Positions 8,585 through 18,013 of a DNA stretch of 64,000 bases are shown piece by piece. The stretch lies in NCBI RefSeq assembly GCF_003072645.1, contig NZ_CP028897.1:2245658-2309657 (forward strand), written 5' to 3'. A program made the position numbers and the translations under genes. Origin of the DNA: Dongshaea marina. GTDB taxonomy: Bacteria; Pseudomonadota; Gammaproteobacteria; Enterobacterales; Aeromonadaceae. Numbering within the stretch: position 1 is the stretch's first letter; every line of letters begins with the position of its first letter. The notes beneath the pieces were generated by a model that saw only the letters and a list, made by a program, of their open reading frames with translations, ran no database searches and was not told the DNA's origin.

Positions 8585-9253
8585 ATGGAGTTTTATCTTG
8601 ATAGTGCCGATCTCAACGTCATTGAACATTTCAACCGACTTATCCCGCTGGCCGGAGTGACCACCAATCCAACCATAGTTGCCAAACAGGAGCTTCGTCT
8701 TAATCAGCTGCTGCCAAGGCTTAGGGAGCTCCTGGGTCCTGAGGCAATCATTCATGCTCAACTGGTTTCTCAGGAGGAGTCTTCGATGATCAAGGAGGGG
8801 ATGGCTCTGGCTCAATGCGATCCGAATCTGGTGATCAAGGTGCCGGTCACCGAGACCGGGCTTCGGGTGATCCGGGCGTTGAAGTCTCGGCAGCAACGGG
8901 TTCTAGGGACGGCTGTGTATAGTGCATCTCAGGGACTGATGGCCGCACTAGCTGGTGCGGACTATGTGGCGCCCTATGTGAATCGGATTGATACCCTGCC
9001 AGGTGATGGGGTTGCCACAGTTGCCAGCCTGCAGGATGTCCTTGAGGCGCAACAGCTTCCCTGTAAAATTCTGGCGGCCAGCTTTAAGAGCTCGGCCCAG
9101 GCGATGAAGGTGATCGAGGCTGGGGTTGCAGCGATCACCCTTCCGGCGGATGTTGCCTATCAGATGTTGAATCACCCGGCGGTCCCGGGCGCTCTGGAGC
9201 AGTTTGCTGAGGATTGGCAACACAGGTTTGGCCAGAGTCTTTCCTATACATAA
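8585..9253 (+). CDS. fsaA: Fructose-6-phosphate aldolase (transaldolase-like)
   Basis: 222 residues, matching the short FSA/MipB subfamily of the transaldolase family (E. coli FsaA, 220). Visible motifs: MEFYLDSADLN, LAGVTTNPTIVA, VIKVPVTETGL with the Schiff-base lysine, LGTAVYSASQGLMAALAGA, YVAPYVNRID with the active-site tyrosine, and LAASFKSSAQ. It cleaves fructose 6-phosphate reversibly to dihydroxyacetone and glyceraldehyde 3-phosphate, and FSA enzymes accept related aldol substrates. AGGAG precedes the ATG by seven bases. It is divergent from pflE-pflF across a shared FNR box, as in the E. coli fsaA-pflF-pflE neighbourhood. Confidence 0.9.
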   Translation: MEFYLDSADLNVIEHFNRLIPLAGVTTNPTIVAKQELRLNQLLPRLRELLGPEAIIHAQLVSQEESSMIKEGMALAQCDPNLVIKVPVTETGLRVIRALKSRQQRVLGTAVYSASQGLMAALAGADYVAPYVNRIDTLPGDGVATVASLQDVLEAQQLPCKILAASFKSSAQAMKVIEAGVAAITLPADVAYQMLNHPAVPGALEQFAEDWQHRFGQSLSYT

Positions 9254-9269
9254 TCCCTGGATTGGGAGC

Positions 9270-9296
9270 GATGCTCAGGGGAGGGCCCTGAGCATC
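9270..9296. terminator. Bidirectional terminator between fsaA and the GH5 gene
   Basis: A perfect 11-bp stem, GATGCTCAGGG (9270-9280) and CCCTGAGCATC (9286-9296), with a five-base loop between the stops of two convergent genes. Confidence 0.7.
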
Positions 9297-9304
9297 AGAG
9301 TCAA

Positions 9305-11619
9305 CTAAGTTGAAATGGCACACCCGTCGGAGAATCCTCTGCCATCAGAGGTAATTTGGCAGCTGGCCCTCTGGGTATTAAAGTGGATGGCCTGCAGTTG
9401 CCAGACCCGCATCATGCCATGGCTGAGTTGGTGCTGGTAGACACAATAGAGTTTGCCGGCCTCACTTCCCTTACACGCCCTGGCATTTTTTAAGCACTGC
9501 ACTTTTTCTGGCGGAACCGAGATTGCTGAGCTTCCCAGCCGGTACATCCAGTTGTTGGGGCCTGTTGCATCATAGGGGCTTGCGCCCTCCTTCTTGAGCA
9601 TAGCGGCGTAGGCTGCAGGGGCCTCAGGGCAGAAAAACCCTTCATCAGAGGGGGATGGGGTGGGGGAAGGAGTGGGAGTGGGAGTGGAACCAATAGTATA
9701 TTTCAGGGCATTAGATACGGCGTAGCCTGTGAGCGGAGCTCCTGGCGTCTGAGAATTTTGTGCCACCACCCGGTAGCAGTAACTGCCCTGGGTCACCCCC
9801 TGATCGATAAAGGGAACATAGCCGTAGAGATCGCCTGCGTCCGGAGCGGATGCTGTAAAGTAGCGAACCATTTGACCTGCGTGGGGGGGAAGCTGTGTGA
9901 CCCGGTTGGCTGGATCATTCCAACTTGATGCAGTGATAGTGCTACAGCTTTGGCTGGCATCATTCATTTTAACCCGCTCTATCCGGTAACTCTGAGCATC
10001 GACACTCCCATAAAACCCAAGCTCAGCGCCCTGTGGGGTCTCCAGTATATCCACCAGGGTTGGGGAGTCCTCTGGATCCTGTCTCAGGATGGGATAGTTG
10101 CTGTGAAGAGTATCCTCCGTACATTGGATTGCGCCGGGATCTGTACTGTTGATTTTAATATTTGAGCACTGTACCAGTCTCATCAGGCTCATTTCGTTAT
10201 TGTTGATGTGAGTCCCGCTGTTATCCGGGTTGTCCTGGGAGAAGTCTTTGCTGCCGGGCCAGTGATAGGAGGAGTTAAACTTATAGTTGTTGTAGTCCGT
10301 ATGGTGGAGAAAGCCTCCCACCACAAAGGGCCGTTGATCCAGAGTGATAGCTAACATCTGTTGGGTTCTCAGGCTCCAGAACAGGATCCCGGCCACAGCA
10401 GAATGGTCGGGCGCTTCATGGAGAAACCCCGGAAAATGATCATAGTTATCACCACGCAGCAGGGGGTGTGCCGCCTTATCCAGGGGGTAGGGACCAACCT
10501 CGCCAATGATCAACGGGCGATTGAACTCGTTGCCAGTGAGCATCTGGTTCGCTGCATTATAGGCTCGGATGATCTGCTGCTTGGCTGTGTAGTTTCCATC
10601 TCCACCATCGGTCACATAAAAGTGAAGCGACAGGATATCGATGGCGGGTTCATAGCGCTTGTAATCTGCGGCATGCTTGACAACAGGGTGCATGGCGCCA
10701 TCCATCACCAGTTGTTTTGCACCCAGGCTTTTAATATAGCTTGCAATTTGGTTATTCCACTGCAGGTAATCTTTCAGGTGGGGATACATTGCAGGTAAGC
10801 TTTCTGCATTGTTGAATAATTCATTCCCTGTCTCCCAGGCTAAAATTGCCGGGTCTTGGCCATAGCGTTCGATGAGAGGTTTAATGATAAATTTTTTATA
10901 ATCGGAAATAATAGTTGGATTGGTATAAAAGTTATTTCGATGTGCATAATCACAGGATATTTTGCTGTGACCACTTATCCGAGAATCCAGCTCACAAAAC
11001 TGTTTGATCCCCCCCAATCATTGAGCGCATTAATAATCGGAATGATCAGGTGGACCTTGTGCTGATTCGCTGCTTGTAAAACCTTATCCAGGCCATTTTT
11101 AAGAAAGCTATTATTTGGCACGATCTGGTTATTTTTAAGATAAAATGCATCACAGGGGTGGCCGGAATCACCCGCTGAGCCATCTCCCTGGCAGCTTTTT
11201 GCAAAACCGGAAAGAGTATCCTGAGTACCTCCCTCAATGGGGAAAACAAACAGGCGAATCGCGGTGTTTTGGCCATGGGCAAGGTGTGAAGCTGTCAGGA
11301 TCCCGGAGTGGATCTCCTGCTCGCTCGGGAGGCGAAATTGAGCGGATGTATACTGTATCTTGCTGCTTCCCGGGCTCCCTGAGTCATAGTGACTAACAAG
11401 GTTGGCGTAGTCCTGAACCACACTGAGATTTGGGATATTGAAGGAGACAAAACGAAAAATCTTCCCGTTAAGCTCAAGGTGTTTACCGTTACGAGTGACC
11501 CAAAAGTTGCTATTTGCATCGTTTTTTACCTGAGCCTCAACTTGTTGAGCAGATGCATAGGTGAGGCTTAACCAACCGGTGAATACCGAAAAGCAGAGTA
11601 ATAGAATAAACCTGGTCAT
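9305..11619 (-). pseudogene. Secreted GH5-type glycoside hydrolase, frameshifted at a C7/G7 run
   Basis: Read as one gene this encodes about 771 residues: signal peptide (cleaved near TYASA-QQ), a GH5/mannanase-like TIM barrel, a fibronectin-like region, a TPTPTPSPTPSPS linker and a Cys-containing C-terminal domain of about 100 residues. The catalytic acid/base glutamate is in ILAWETGNEL (about 267) and the nucleophile in PLIIGEVGPYP (about 374). The frame breaks inside seven cytosines on the + strand (11009-11015). Upstream reads NALNDWGG then a stop after SNSFVSWILG. One extra G on the coding strand gives NALNDWGGIKQFCEL and joins the halves. A mannan or beta-glucan substrate is likely but unproven. 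It may be a sequencing undercall rather than a dead gene. Confidence 0.8.
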
Positions 11620-12185
11620 AATAAGTTCCCTTAATCATGATTGAGTAATAATATAATTAAAATGAATTTATAATCTTGAAACCATCAGCCTAAGAGTAAA
11701 AGTCATAATATACATGAACATCTCTCATGGTTTTAACGAATACCATGCCAAGTCAGATTATCCAATCATCCAAAAAAAATCTAATAGTTATTATGGCTAA
11801 GCGTCAAAACTTAGCGCATGGCTATATAAATAAATCAGGGGTAAAATATAATATTTATTTTTTACACCATTAATTAAATGTTTCTAGTAAAGTTATAAGT
11901 TTTCTTGAATATTAAGGATTGGATTGACTAAATAACCGCCATAAATATTAAGGTTTCAAGTGGATCTTATTCTGCCTCTGTGTTGCGGATGTTCGCTGAA
12001 CCAGGGCGCAGCTTGTATGAGTCAAGGAACTTGAGATATCACCTCTTTTGGAAAGAGGTATGAGGAGAGGGAAAGCTCGCCCGGGTGAATTGCTTCTGGC
12101 AGTGGAAGATGAGCACTTGGGGCCAAGACTTGCGTCTGGGCCAATGCCGGAGCAAAATGAGCCCCGTCTACGAAATGAGGTGACA
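11620..12185. other. AT-rich intergenic region between divergent genes
   Basis: No credible gene. It should contain the promoters of the GH5 gene (leftward) and the two-TM protein gene (rightward). At 12041-12059 a perfect 8-bp hairpin (ACCTCTTT / AAAGAGGT) lies ahead of the rightward gene and could be an attenuator or stem in its leader. A longer open frame from 12048 exists, but its first 46 codons look non-coding. Confidence 0.4.
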
Positions 12186-12785
12186 ATGGCTCAACAAATT
12201 GATGACCTGAAGGTACTGCTTCGGCAGAAAAAACTCTTTATTCTTAAGCCCCCCATGCTCAAATATTTTGCCACCCTGGGCGTGCTTGCTGGTTGTGCCC
12301 TGGCGGGGGTTGTCTGGTCACTGTGGCAAATTCAGCAGGGGACAGTCAGAGTTGGCTGGATTGGCCTCTTTTTCTCCGCAGTGGTCTTGCTACTGGTTGC
12401 TTATCCACGAAACTGGCGTGTGGATCGGCTGATCTCCCTTATCATCGATGATCATTGGATATATCTGGTGAACGGTCCTAAAAATCAGGCGCTCGGGATC
12501 CGGCGAGATCAGCTGGTGGCTTTTAATAAACAGCGGATGCCGGGACACGATGGTGCGATTTTGGGCTTCTCTTTGGATCTTCACCTTGGTGCAGAAGAAC
12601 TTTTCCAGTTGCAGCAGCAGCTGGGTGCCCGACAAGAGTCCTGGTTTGAAGTGGGAGATCAGATCTACCGGATCGGTTTTACCTGTAACTGGCATGGCAG
12701 AAAAAAATTGATCCGTGAGATTGGCCGGCTGCTGGAGGGGGGAGATGATAAGCTCGATGAATTGAAGCTGGCCCTTTCAAATTGA
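12186..12785 (+). CDS. Uncharacterised inner-membrane protein with two TM segments
   Basis: 199 residues from ATG 12186, which has GAGGTG five bases upstream. The N-terminal 24 residues are polar, followed by two adjacent hydrophobic segments (FATLGVLAGCALAGVVWSLW, then WIGLFFSAVVLLLVAYP). A soluble C-terminal part of about 120 residues follows, in a beta-rich pattern (LISLIIDDHWIYLV, LGFSLDLHLG) and ending in an acidic helix. The topology suggests both ends are cytoplasmic. I do not recognise the family. The next gene on the strand encodes an outer-membrane barrel, but the 167-bp gap makes co-transcription uncertain. Confidence 0.6.
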   Translation: MAQQIDDLKVLLRQKKLFILKPPMLKYFATLGVLAGCALAGVVWSLWQIQQGTVRVGWIGLFFSAVVLLLVAYPRNWRVDRLISLIIDDHWIYLVNGPKNQALGIRRDQLVAFNKQRMPGHDGAILGFSLDLHLGAEELFQLQQQLGARQESWFEVGDQIYRIGFTCNWHGRKKLIREIGRLLEGGDDKLDELKLALSN

Positions 12786-12952
12786 TATCGATTGATATTT
12801 TGTGGTGAGGGCTGAGGTTTTTCCGATAAAGGGAATGCTGATTTGGAAGCCAGGCTGGATTAAATGAGGTAGGGTTGCAGCCCATTTTGTTGGGCCGAAC
12901 TGAGAAGTTATCCTCCTATGGCCGAGTCAACTTTTATTATGTGAGTGTTTCC

Positions 12953-13482
12953 ATGAAGCGTATGCTGGTTATTCTGTTAACTTTTCTCTCCCTGAGCTTG
13001 CTTTGCCAGAATGCCATGGCCGAAGCTGCTGCGCCGTCCGCTGGTTTTTTCATTGATGGTGGAGTGGGTGGCATCTATATGCCATCACAAAATACCGATT
13101 TCCTTGGATATAACCTTCGTGAAGAGTCTAAAAGCGCCGCCATGGCAAGCCTGATGTTTGGTTACACCTTTCCTCGTGAGAGGTTTGAGAGTGTGCACTA
13201 TGGGATCGGCCTCAAGACTTACGGGGTCTACGATGGCCATGATGGAGCGGGCTTCCCGATGCCGGAGATTGAGATCAGTAAGTATCTGACCGACAGAGTC
13301 AGGGTGATCGCCAATGTCGGGACTATTTTCTGGGTGTCTGATCTGGGAATGAAGCTTGGATATGACTTTACCCCAAGGCTGATGGGCTATCTGGGCTACA
13401 ATTATCTGCCAGTTTTGAATCTCTTTGGGGGGATAGCTTAAACTCTCACGCAGCCAGCCTCGGGGTCCGCTACACCTTCTGA
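12953..13482 (+). pseudogene. Small outer-membrane beta-barrel protein, frameshifted near its C-terminus
   Basis: The start ATG 12953 gives a signal peptide (MKRMLVILLTFLSLSLL, cleaved after NAMAEA). Alternating-residue beta strands follow, consistent with an eight-stranded barrel of about 176 residues. As written, the frame stops after LNLFGGIA. Adding one G to the six-G run at 13427-13432 gives LFGGDSLNSHAASLGVRYTF and a stop at 13482. That is the classic C-terminal strand with terminal phenylalanine used by the Bam machinery. The restored C-terminus is strong evidence that the intact gene extends to 13482. Specific function unknown. Confidence 0.75.
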
Positions 13483-13540
13483 AGATAGCCCCGGTTTTAC
13501 GGGGTTAACCATCCACCCCTGCAGGGGCACACCATGACGT

Positions 13541-13568
13541 CGATTCTCCAGAAAATCGGCGTTTTTTT
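13541..13568 (+). terminator. Terminator-like hairpin with T7 tract
   Basis: A short stem CGATT/AATCG (13541-13558) is followed within a few bases by seven thymines at 13562-13568. A second perfect palindrome, CCCCTGCAGGGG, lies at 13516-13527. Probably terminates the outer-membrane protein transcript. Confidence 0.45.
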
Positions 13569-13697
13569 ATCGCACCTTGTTAATCGGGCCAAACACCCGG
13601 ATTGGATGTTATAACCCGGGACGACTCGCTGCGACAGTCATCTGTGATTTGCTGTGGTAAGCTTAGCCACTTTCAATGAACAGGGCTGTGAATTCGG

Positions 13698-14230
13698 GTG
13701 AAACTAGGAGCTTGTGGGTTATGGCTGGCGATTGTCGGATTGATGGGGACCCTGCAGGGATGTAGCTCAACGGTCACAGCGCCACATGGAGTCAAGGCCT
13801 CAAGGCCACAGGCTCAGCCCGGCCCTGCAAGCTCCCTGAGTCATGCCCAGCAGCTCAGGCTCAACAAGTTGCAAGGCAGCTACCGGCATTGGCAGGGAAC
13901 GCCCTATCGTTACGGGGGAGATTCTCACAGAGGCATAGATTGCTCCGCATTTGTGCAGCAGGTGTATCGCAGAGCCTTTCATGTCAGTTTGCCCAGAACA
14001 ACTTTGGGTCAGGTGAAGCGCGGTGTTGAAATTAACCGCTGGCAGCTGCAGGTGGGGGATCTGGTTTTTTTCAGAATTAGCCGCGGGGTACGCCATGTTG
14101 GGATCTACATGGGGCAGGGGCGATTTATCAGCTCAGCCAGCTCCAGGGGGTGAGCGAGTCCAGTCTCGACAACTATTACTGGAGTCGTCACTACTGGCAG
14201 GCGCGGCGGGTCCTTCGCTCGCTCAGTTAG
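13698..14230 (+). pseudogene. NlpC/P60 family lipoprotein (Spr-like endopeptidase), frameshifted
   Basis: A GTG start gives a lipoprotein signal with lipobox LQGC, then a linker, then an NlpC/P60 domain: GTPYRYGGDSHRGIDCSAFV (catalytic Cys), LPRTTLGQVKRG, VGDLVFFRISRGVRHVGIYMG (catalytic His). The family cleaves the D-Glu-mesoDAP peptide bond in peptidoglycan; this copy would act from the periplasmic face of a membrane. The frame ends prematurely at RFISSASSRG. One more G in the five-G run at 14146-14150 gives SSRGVSESSLDNYYWSRHYW and QARRVLRSLS, the expected Spr-type end, with a stop at 14228-14230. Confidence 0.8.
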
Positions 14231-14306
14231 ACAGAACTGTCCGTTACAAACATAAGCTCTCGACCACAGTGAGGCCGGTAAACTTCGGGCTCGGTGACTG
14301 CGGTTG

Positions 14307-14669
14307 TCACCAAAGGTGCATGGTGGCGGCAAGTTTTGGATTTTCACCAAAACGATTTGCGCTGTGTTCTCCCTCGGAGCAGAAAAAGACCAGCAAGATC
14401 AGTGGACCTATCAAGGGGATCAGCAGCAGTAGCATCCACCACCCACTGCGATTGGTATCATGAAGTCGCCTCACACCTACCGAAAGATTGGGAATGATCA
14501 GTACAAGCAGGTAGAGAGTTGCAATCCAACCGACCTCGTTGAGGCCGGTAAACAGGATCAGCAGCAGGCTGATAATGAAGTTCACCAGAGTAAACATCCA
14601 GTACTCTTTACGTTGAGCTCTTCCTGAAAACACGGCGTATTTTTTTAATACGGCCAAATACCAGTGCAT
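14307..14669 (-). CDS. DUF805 family inner-membrane protein
   Basis: 120 residues, the usual length. The family hallmarks are present: MHWYLAVLKKYAVFSGRAQR then KEYWMF, three hydrophobic segments, VRRLHDTNRSGWWMLLLLIP after the second, and a polar tail with GENP. It is similar in plan to E. coli YhaH/YhaI. An inner-membrane protein of unknown function. It is convergent with the NlpC/P60 gene. Confidence 0.85.
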   Translation of the reverse strand: MHWYLAVLKKYAVFSGRAQRKEYWMFTLVNFIISLLLILFTGLNEVGWIATLYLLVLIIPNLSVGVRRLHDTNRSGWWMLLLLIPLIGPLILLVFFCSEGEHSANRFGENPKLAATMHLW

Positions 14670-14777
14670 CTCACTCTCCTCATGACAGATTTAAGATCCA
14701 TGGTGACAAGCTCTATTCAATCTACTCCTGTGACACAAAGGCTGCAAGCCTGATAAGCCTCAATACATGGCAGTGGC

Positions 14778-14953
14778 CTATGAATCGGCGTCATTCTGGG
14801 AAGTAGAATTCAGCTCCCGAATCTTATACTCGAAGTCCTCGGTTACTATCTTGAGCGCCGCCAAAGCAAGTTGAGGCTCAATCTCATTGACCTCCAAAAG
14901 CTCAATGAGATCAACGGCAAGTTGAATTTCAGGGGGGCATCTTTGAGAGACAT
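14778..14953 (-). pseudogene. ybaM: YbaM-like small protein (DUF2496), frameshifted at a C6 run
   Basis: A short gene on the reverse strand. From ATG 14953 the frame reads MSLKDAPL and derails. With one more C in the run at 14932-14937 (G6 on the + strand) it reads MSLKDAPPEIQLAVDLIELL and continues EVNEIEPQLALAALKIV and TEDFEYKIREL to a stop at 14778, 58 residues. This matches the plan of E. coli YbaM (MSLENAP...LAVDLI.LLE.N.I...LRALDIV..D). Function unknown. The good match to a conserved mini-family argues that the missing base is an error or a very recent mutation. Confidence 0.75.
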
Positions 14954-15073
14954 GATTGAGTACCTATCGGACAAAAGAGTAGTTTAACACAGATCTCGGC
15001 CCACACTTTATGCCATCATACCATGTCTTGTTCCCTGGGTTTTTTTACAGTGACTGAGCCACAGGAGTATGCC

Positions 15074-16729
15074 ATGATAAAGGTAACTGATTCACATTCT
15101 CATGTACTTCTCATGTCATCACAGACTCTTCGTCACTCAATCGATCAACTTTCAGTGAGTAGCCGCTTTGTTGAGGAGCTGAGTGCTGATCCATTAACCA
15201 GTAATGAGCCACGACAGGTTTATTCAAGCCACTTCAGCCTGGTTGAGCCCAGGCAGTTTCGTCAACCTGAAATGGTCAGTTACTTCCCTGAAGTCGCTCA
15301 ACTCATAGGTTTGTCGGAGAAGGCGTGCCAGAGCGATGAGTTTGTGCGGCTTTTTTCAGGGCAATCCCTTCTTCCGGGAATGAGGCCCCATGCCCACTGC
15401 TATGGTGGTCATCAATTTGGTAGCTGGGCGGGCCAGCTGGGAGATGGTAGAGCGATCAACCTGGGAGAAGTCAGGGGAGCGCAAGGTGTTCCCTGGCAGT
15501 TACAGTTAAAAGGGGCCGGGCCAACGCCTTATTCCAGGAGTGCCGATGGCTATGCTGTGCTTCGCTCCTCCCTGCGCGAGTATTTATGCAGCGAGGCGAT
15601 GCATAACCTGGGAGTACCAACGACCCGGGCCCTGAGTTTAATACTGACCGGGGAGCAGGTGGTTAGAGACATCTTGTATGACGGGCATCCCAGACCCGAG
15701 CCTGGCGCGGTTGTATGCAGGGTCGCGCCCTCTTTTTTGCGTCTCGGGCACTTTGAGATTTTTACCGCCCGCGATGATACTCTGTCGCTCCGCCAGCTTG
15801 CCGATTACAGCATTCGTCACCACTTCCCGGATCTGGGCACACCAGGCCCGGAGGCTTATAGCGCCCTGTTTGAAACAGTTTGTCGAAGAACGGCCGAGCT
15901 GATGGTTGAATGGCAGCGAGTCGGGTTTGTCCATGGCGTGATGAATACAGATAATCTTTCGCTACTCGGGATGACCATAGATTATGGTCCTTATGGCTGG
16001 ATGGAGGCTTATGATCCGGACTGGACTCCCAATACGACGGATGCAGGCAGCAGACGCTATGCTTACGGCAATCAGCCCGGAGTTGCCTTATGGAATTTGG
16101 TTCGATTTGCCGAGTCACTCCTTCCCCTGGTTGGCGAAGCGGCGCCCCTGGAGCAGGCGTTGCAGGATTATCAGCGCTCTTATATTCAAAAAGAGCAGCA
16201 GATGAAAGGTCGTAAGCTGGGACTGGAGTCCGTGGATCCTCAAAGCGATGCGCAACTCATCGGGCAGCTGGAGGAGTTGATGCAAGATTGTCGGGCCGAC
16301 ATGACGTTATTTTTTCGCTCCTTATCCGGGATCCGGGCGTGCTCCCGGCCTCAGGAGCAAGATAGGCTTGAGGCATTTAATCTTGTGGCGAACTCTCTCT
16401 ACGATAGTGAGCAATTAAAACCGGCAACCCGGGAAGCTTTAACGGATTGGCTTGGTCGATATCAGCAGCGCCTGAGTCAACAAGCGAGATCGGATCAGGC
16501 GAGGGCCGGGAAAATGAACCGGGTCAACCCCGTTTATGTCTTAAGGAATGCATTGGTCCAGTTAGCGATAGAGGATGCCGAGCGGGGGGAATATCAAAAA
16601 ATTTATGAGCTGCAGAGAATGCTTAAATCTCCCTATGAGGAGCGATCCGAATTCGCCCATCTGGCACAAAAAAGTCCCGAGTGGGCGAAGGAGAAAATAG
16701 GTTGCTCGATGCTTTCCTGCAGCTCATGA
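15074..16729 (+). CDS. selO: Protein adenylyltransferase SelO (YdiU family)
   Basis: 551 residues from ATG 15074, preceded by CAGGAGTATGCC. Pseudokinase-fold SelO motifs: MRPHAHCYGGHQFGSWAGQL, GDGRAINLGE, LKGAGPTPYSRSADGYAVLR, SSLREYLCSEAMHNLGVPTT, RVAPSFLRLGHFE and the active-site HGVMNTDNLSLLGMTIDYGP. The end GCSMLSCSS keeps Cys where eukaryotic SelO has selenocysteine. It transfers AMP from ATP to Ser/Thr/Tyr of target proteins, linked to redox homeostasis. It is longer than E. coli SelO (about 478); an N-terminal extension of 30-40 residues accounts for part of the difference. Confidence 0.92.
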   Translation: MIKVTDSHSHVLLMSSQTLRHSIDQLSVSSRFVEELSADPLTSNEPRQVYSSHFSLVEPRQFRQPEMVSYFPEVAQLIGLSEKACQSDEFVRLFSGQSLLPGMRPHAHCYGGHQFGSWAGQLGDGRAINLGEVRGAQGVPWQLQLKGAGPTPYSRSADGYAVLRSSLREYLCSEAMHNLGVPTTRALSLILTGEQVVRDILYDGHPRPEPGAVVCRVAPSFLRLGHFEIFTARDDTLSLRQLADYSIRHHFPDLGTPGPEAYSALFETVCRRTAELMVEWQRVGFVHGVMNTDNLSLLGMTIDYGPYGWMEAYDPDWTPNTTDAGSRRYAYGNQPGVALWNLVRFAESLLPLVGEAAPLEQALQDYQRSYIQKEQQMKGRKLGLESVDPQSDAQLIGQLEELMQDCRADMTLFFRSLSGIRACSRPQEQDRLEAFNLVANSLYDSEQLKPATREALTDWLGRYQQRLSQQARSDQARAGKMNRVNPVYVLRNALVQLAIEDAERGEYQKIYELQRMLKSPYEERSEFAHLAQKSPEWAKEKIGCSMLSCSS

Positions 16730-16794
16730 GTGACTTTGTCCTTGGTTGATAAGTATCAGATGAGTTACTTTTGTCCGTTTGAGCTCATTTGCTC

Positions 16795-17673
16795 TTATCC
16801 CCTTTCAATTAGCTTTACGAGCTCATCAATAAACTCATCAATATTACTATTTTTATTTGATACGAGCTTCATGATACTGACCGAAAGAGCCTTATGTTCT
16901 CCTGCAATAGGCATACAACTGAATTTCTTGTCTAGTGCTTCACTCTGTGCATAGATCATGATCCCTTTACCAGCTTCGACAAAGCGGGTGATGTTATCGT
17001 AGTTAGAGACTGCAATGATATTAAAGTCTTTTTCCGGAAACTCTTTTATATGGCTCTTAAATAATGAATTAAATAAACCACCATTTTCATAAGCAGTATA
17101 AATATTGATAGTTTGTTGGTTGAGGATTGACTTATCGGCGTAGTAGACTTTTATTTCCCTGGATTTTATATGTCGACAATCAACTTTTTTAGGGGGATTG
17201 AAATCGTCTGGAGTATGAGTGATGATACAGTCGATTTCATTAGTCTCAAGCTTAAATATTAGCTCCCTTATATCTTGGTCAATAATCTGGACTCTATATT
17301 TTTCAAAAACATCAAACTCGTCCTTCAAATATAGCTTAATCACAGATAAGGTAATGCCAAGTTTTATTCTATCCTCTTTTGATGTGAGTTGTTCAAAATA
17401 TTCCTTAATATTTTGCTGCTGGATTAGGCAATGTTTCTCCAGGGCTTCTCCATCTTCTGTCAGGGCAACACCATAATCAGTTCTGTAATAGAGCTTAAGA
17501 CCGAGTCGACTCTCAAGAGCAGCTAGATGATTACTAATGTTTGAAGGAACTGTATTTATTTTTTCTGCGGCGACAGTAATACTTTTGTATTGAGAGACCA
17601 TGAGAAAAGCCATCAGCTGTTTGGATAGCATGGTTTTGAGAAGAGATTGAAAGCTAATCATAAAAAATACCAC
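16795..17673 (-). CDS. LysR-type transcriptional regulator, AT-rich
   Basis: 292 residues. The N-terminal HTH reads QLMAFLMVSQYKSITVAAEK, then PSNISNHLAALESRLGLKLYY and TEDGEAL. The C-terminal part is a degenerate substrate-binding domain (IDCIITHTPDDF, FVEAGKGIMIYA). Its codon use is clearly more AT-rich than that of selO next door, suggesting acquisition by transfer. It is divergent from the LbtU-like porin and MFS genes, the usual layout for a local regulator. The start could be the ATG at 17673, at 17661, or the one before LSKQLMAF. Confidence 0.82.
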   Translation of the reverse strand: MVFFMISFQSLLKTMLSKQLMAFLMVSQYKSITVAAEKINTVPSNISNHLAALESRLGLKLYYRTDYGVALTEDGEALEKHCLIQQQNIKEYFEQLTSKEDRIKLGITLSVIKLYLKDEFDVFEKYRVQIIDQDIRELIFKLETNEIDCIITHTPDDFNPPKKVDCRHIKSREIKVYYADKSILNQQTINIYTAYENGGLFNSLFKSHIKEFPEKDFNIIAVSNYDNITRFVEAGKGIMIYAQSEALDKKFSCMPIAGEHKALSVSIMKLVSNKNSNIDEFIDELVKLIERG

Positions 17674-17944
17674 TTTAATTTATACAACTAGTAAGTTTAG
17701 CACATTGCGCTTAACTTGAAAAAACTGATATGAAAATATTTATTTTTTGAGCGTTATGATGTCCTAACTAGTGAATTTTCATTGGATGAGGAATCAGCGG
17801 TAGGAAGATTTCGACGTTCCAATAGATATTGAGAATAAATAACCATAAACGAACTACAAGTGTCTAGTGGTTACATTAAAAATAAATCCTGTTCAAGAAA
17901 AATGAAAACTGTTGTTTTTGATTGAAACTATCCAACTCAAATGA

Positions 17945-17963
17945 TTGAATGAGAATCATTCTC
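17945..17963. promoter_or_regulatory. Fur box upstream of the LbtU-like porin
   Basis: TTGAATGAGAATCATTCTC matches the 19-bp Fur consensus GATAATGATAATCATTATC at 14 positions, including the central ATGA-AATCATT core. It sits about 50 bases ahead of the preferred porin start at 18014, which fits iron-dependent repression. fur itself is in this window at 59743-60180. Confidence 0.75.
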
Positions 17964-18013
17964 AGCTCCACTCTCGGAGCACTCTGCTGTTTGGATATTA
18001 TAGGTTATTTCAA

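Noticed and set aside
9655-9690. G-rich repetitive stretch as a microsatellite
   Set aside because: It encodes the Thr-Pro/Ser-Pro linker of the GH5 enzyme on the reverse strand, so the repetition is explained by protein sequence.
12048-12185. 46-codon N-terminal extension of the two-TM protein
   Set aside because: Arg/Gly/Pro-rich, begins inside a hairpin, and a good ribosome binding site is found at 12186.
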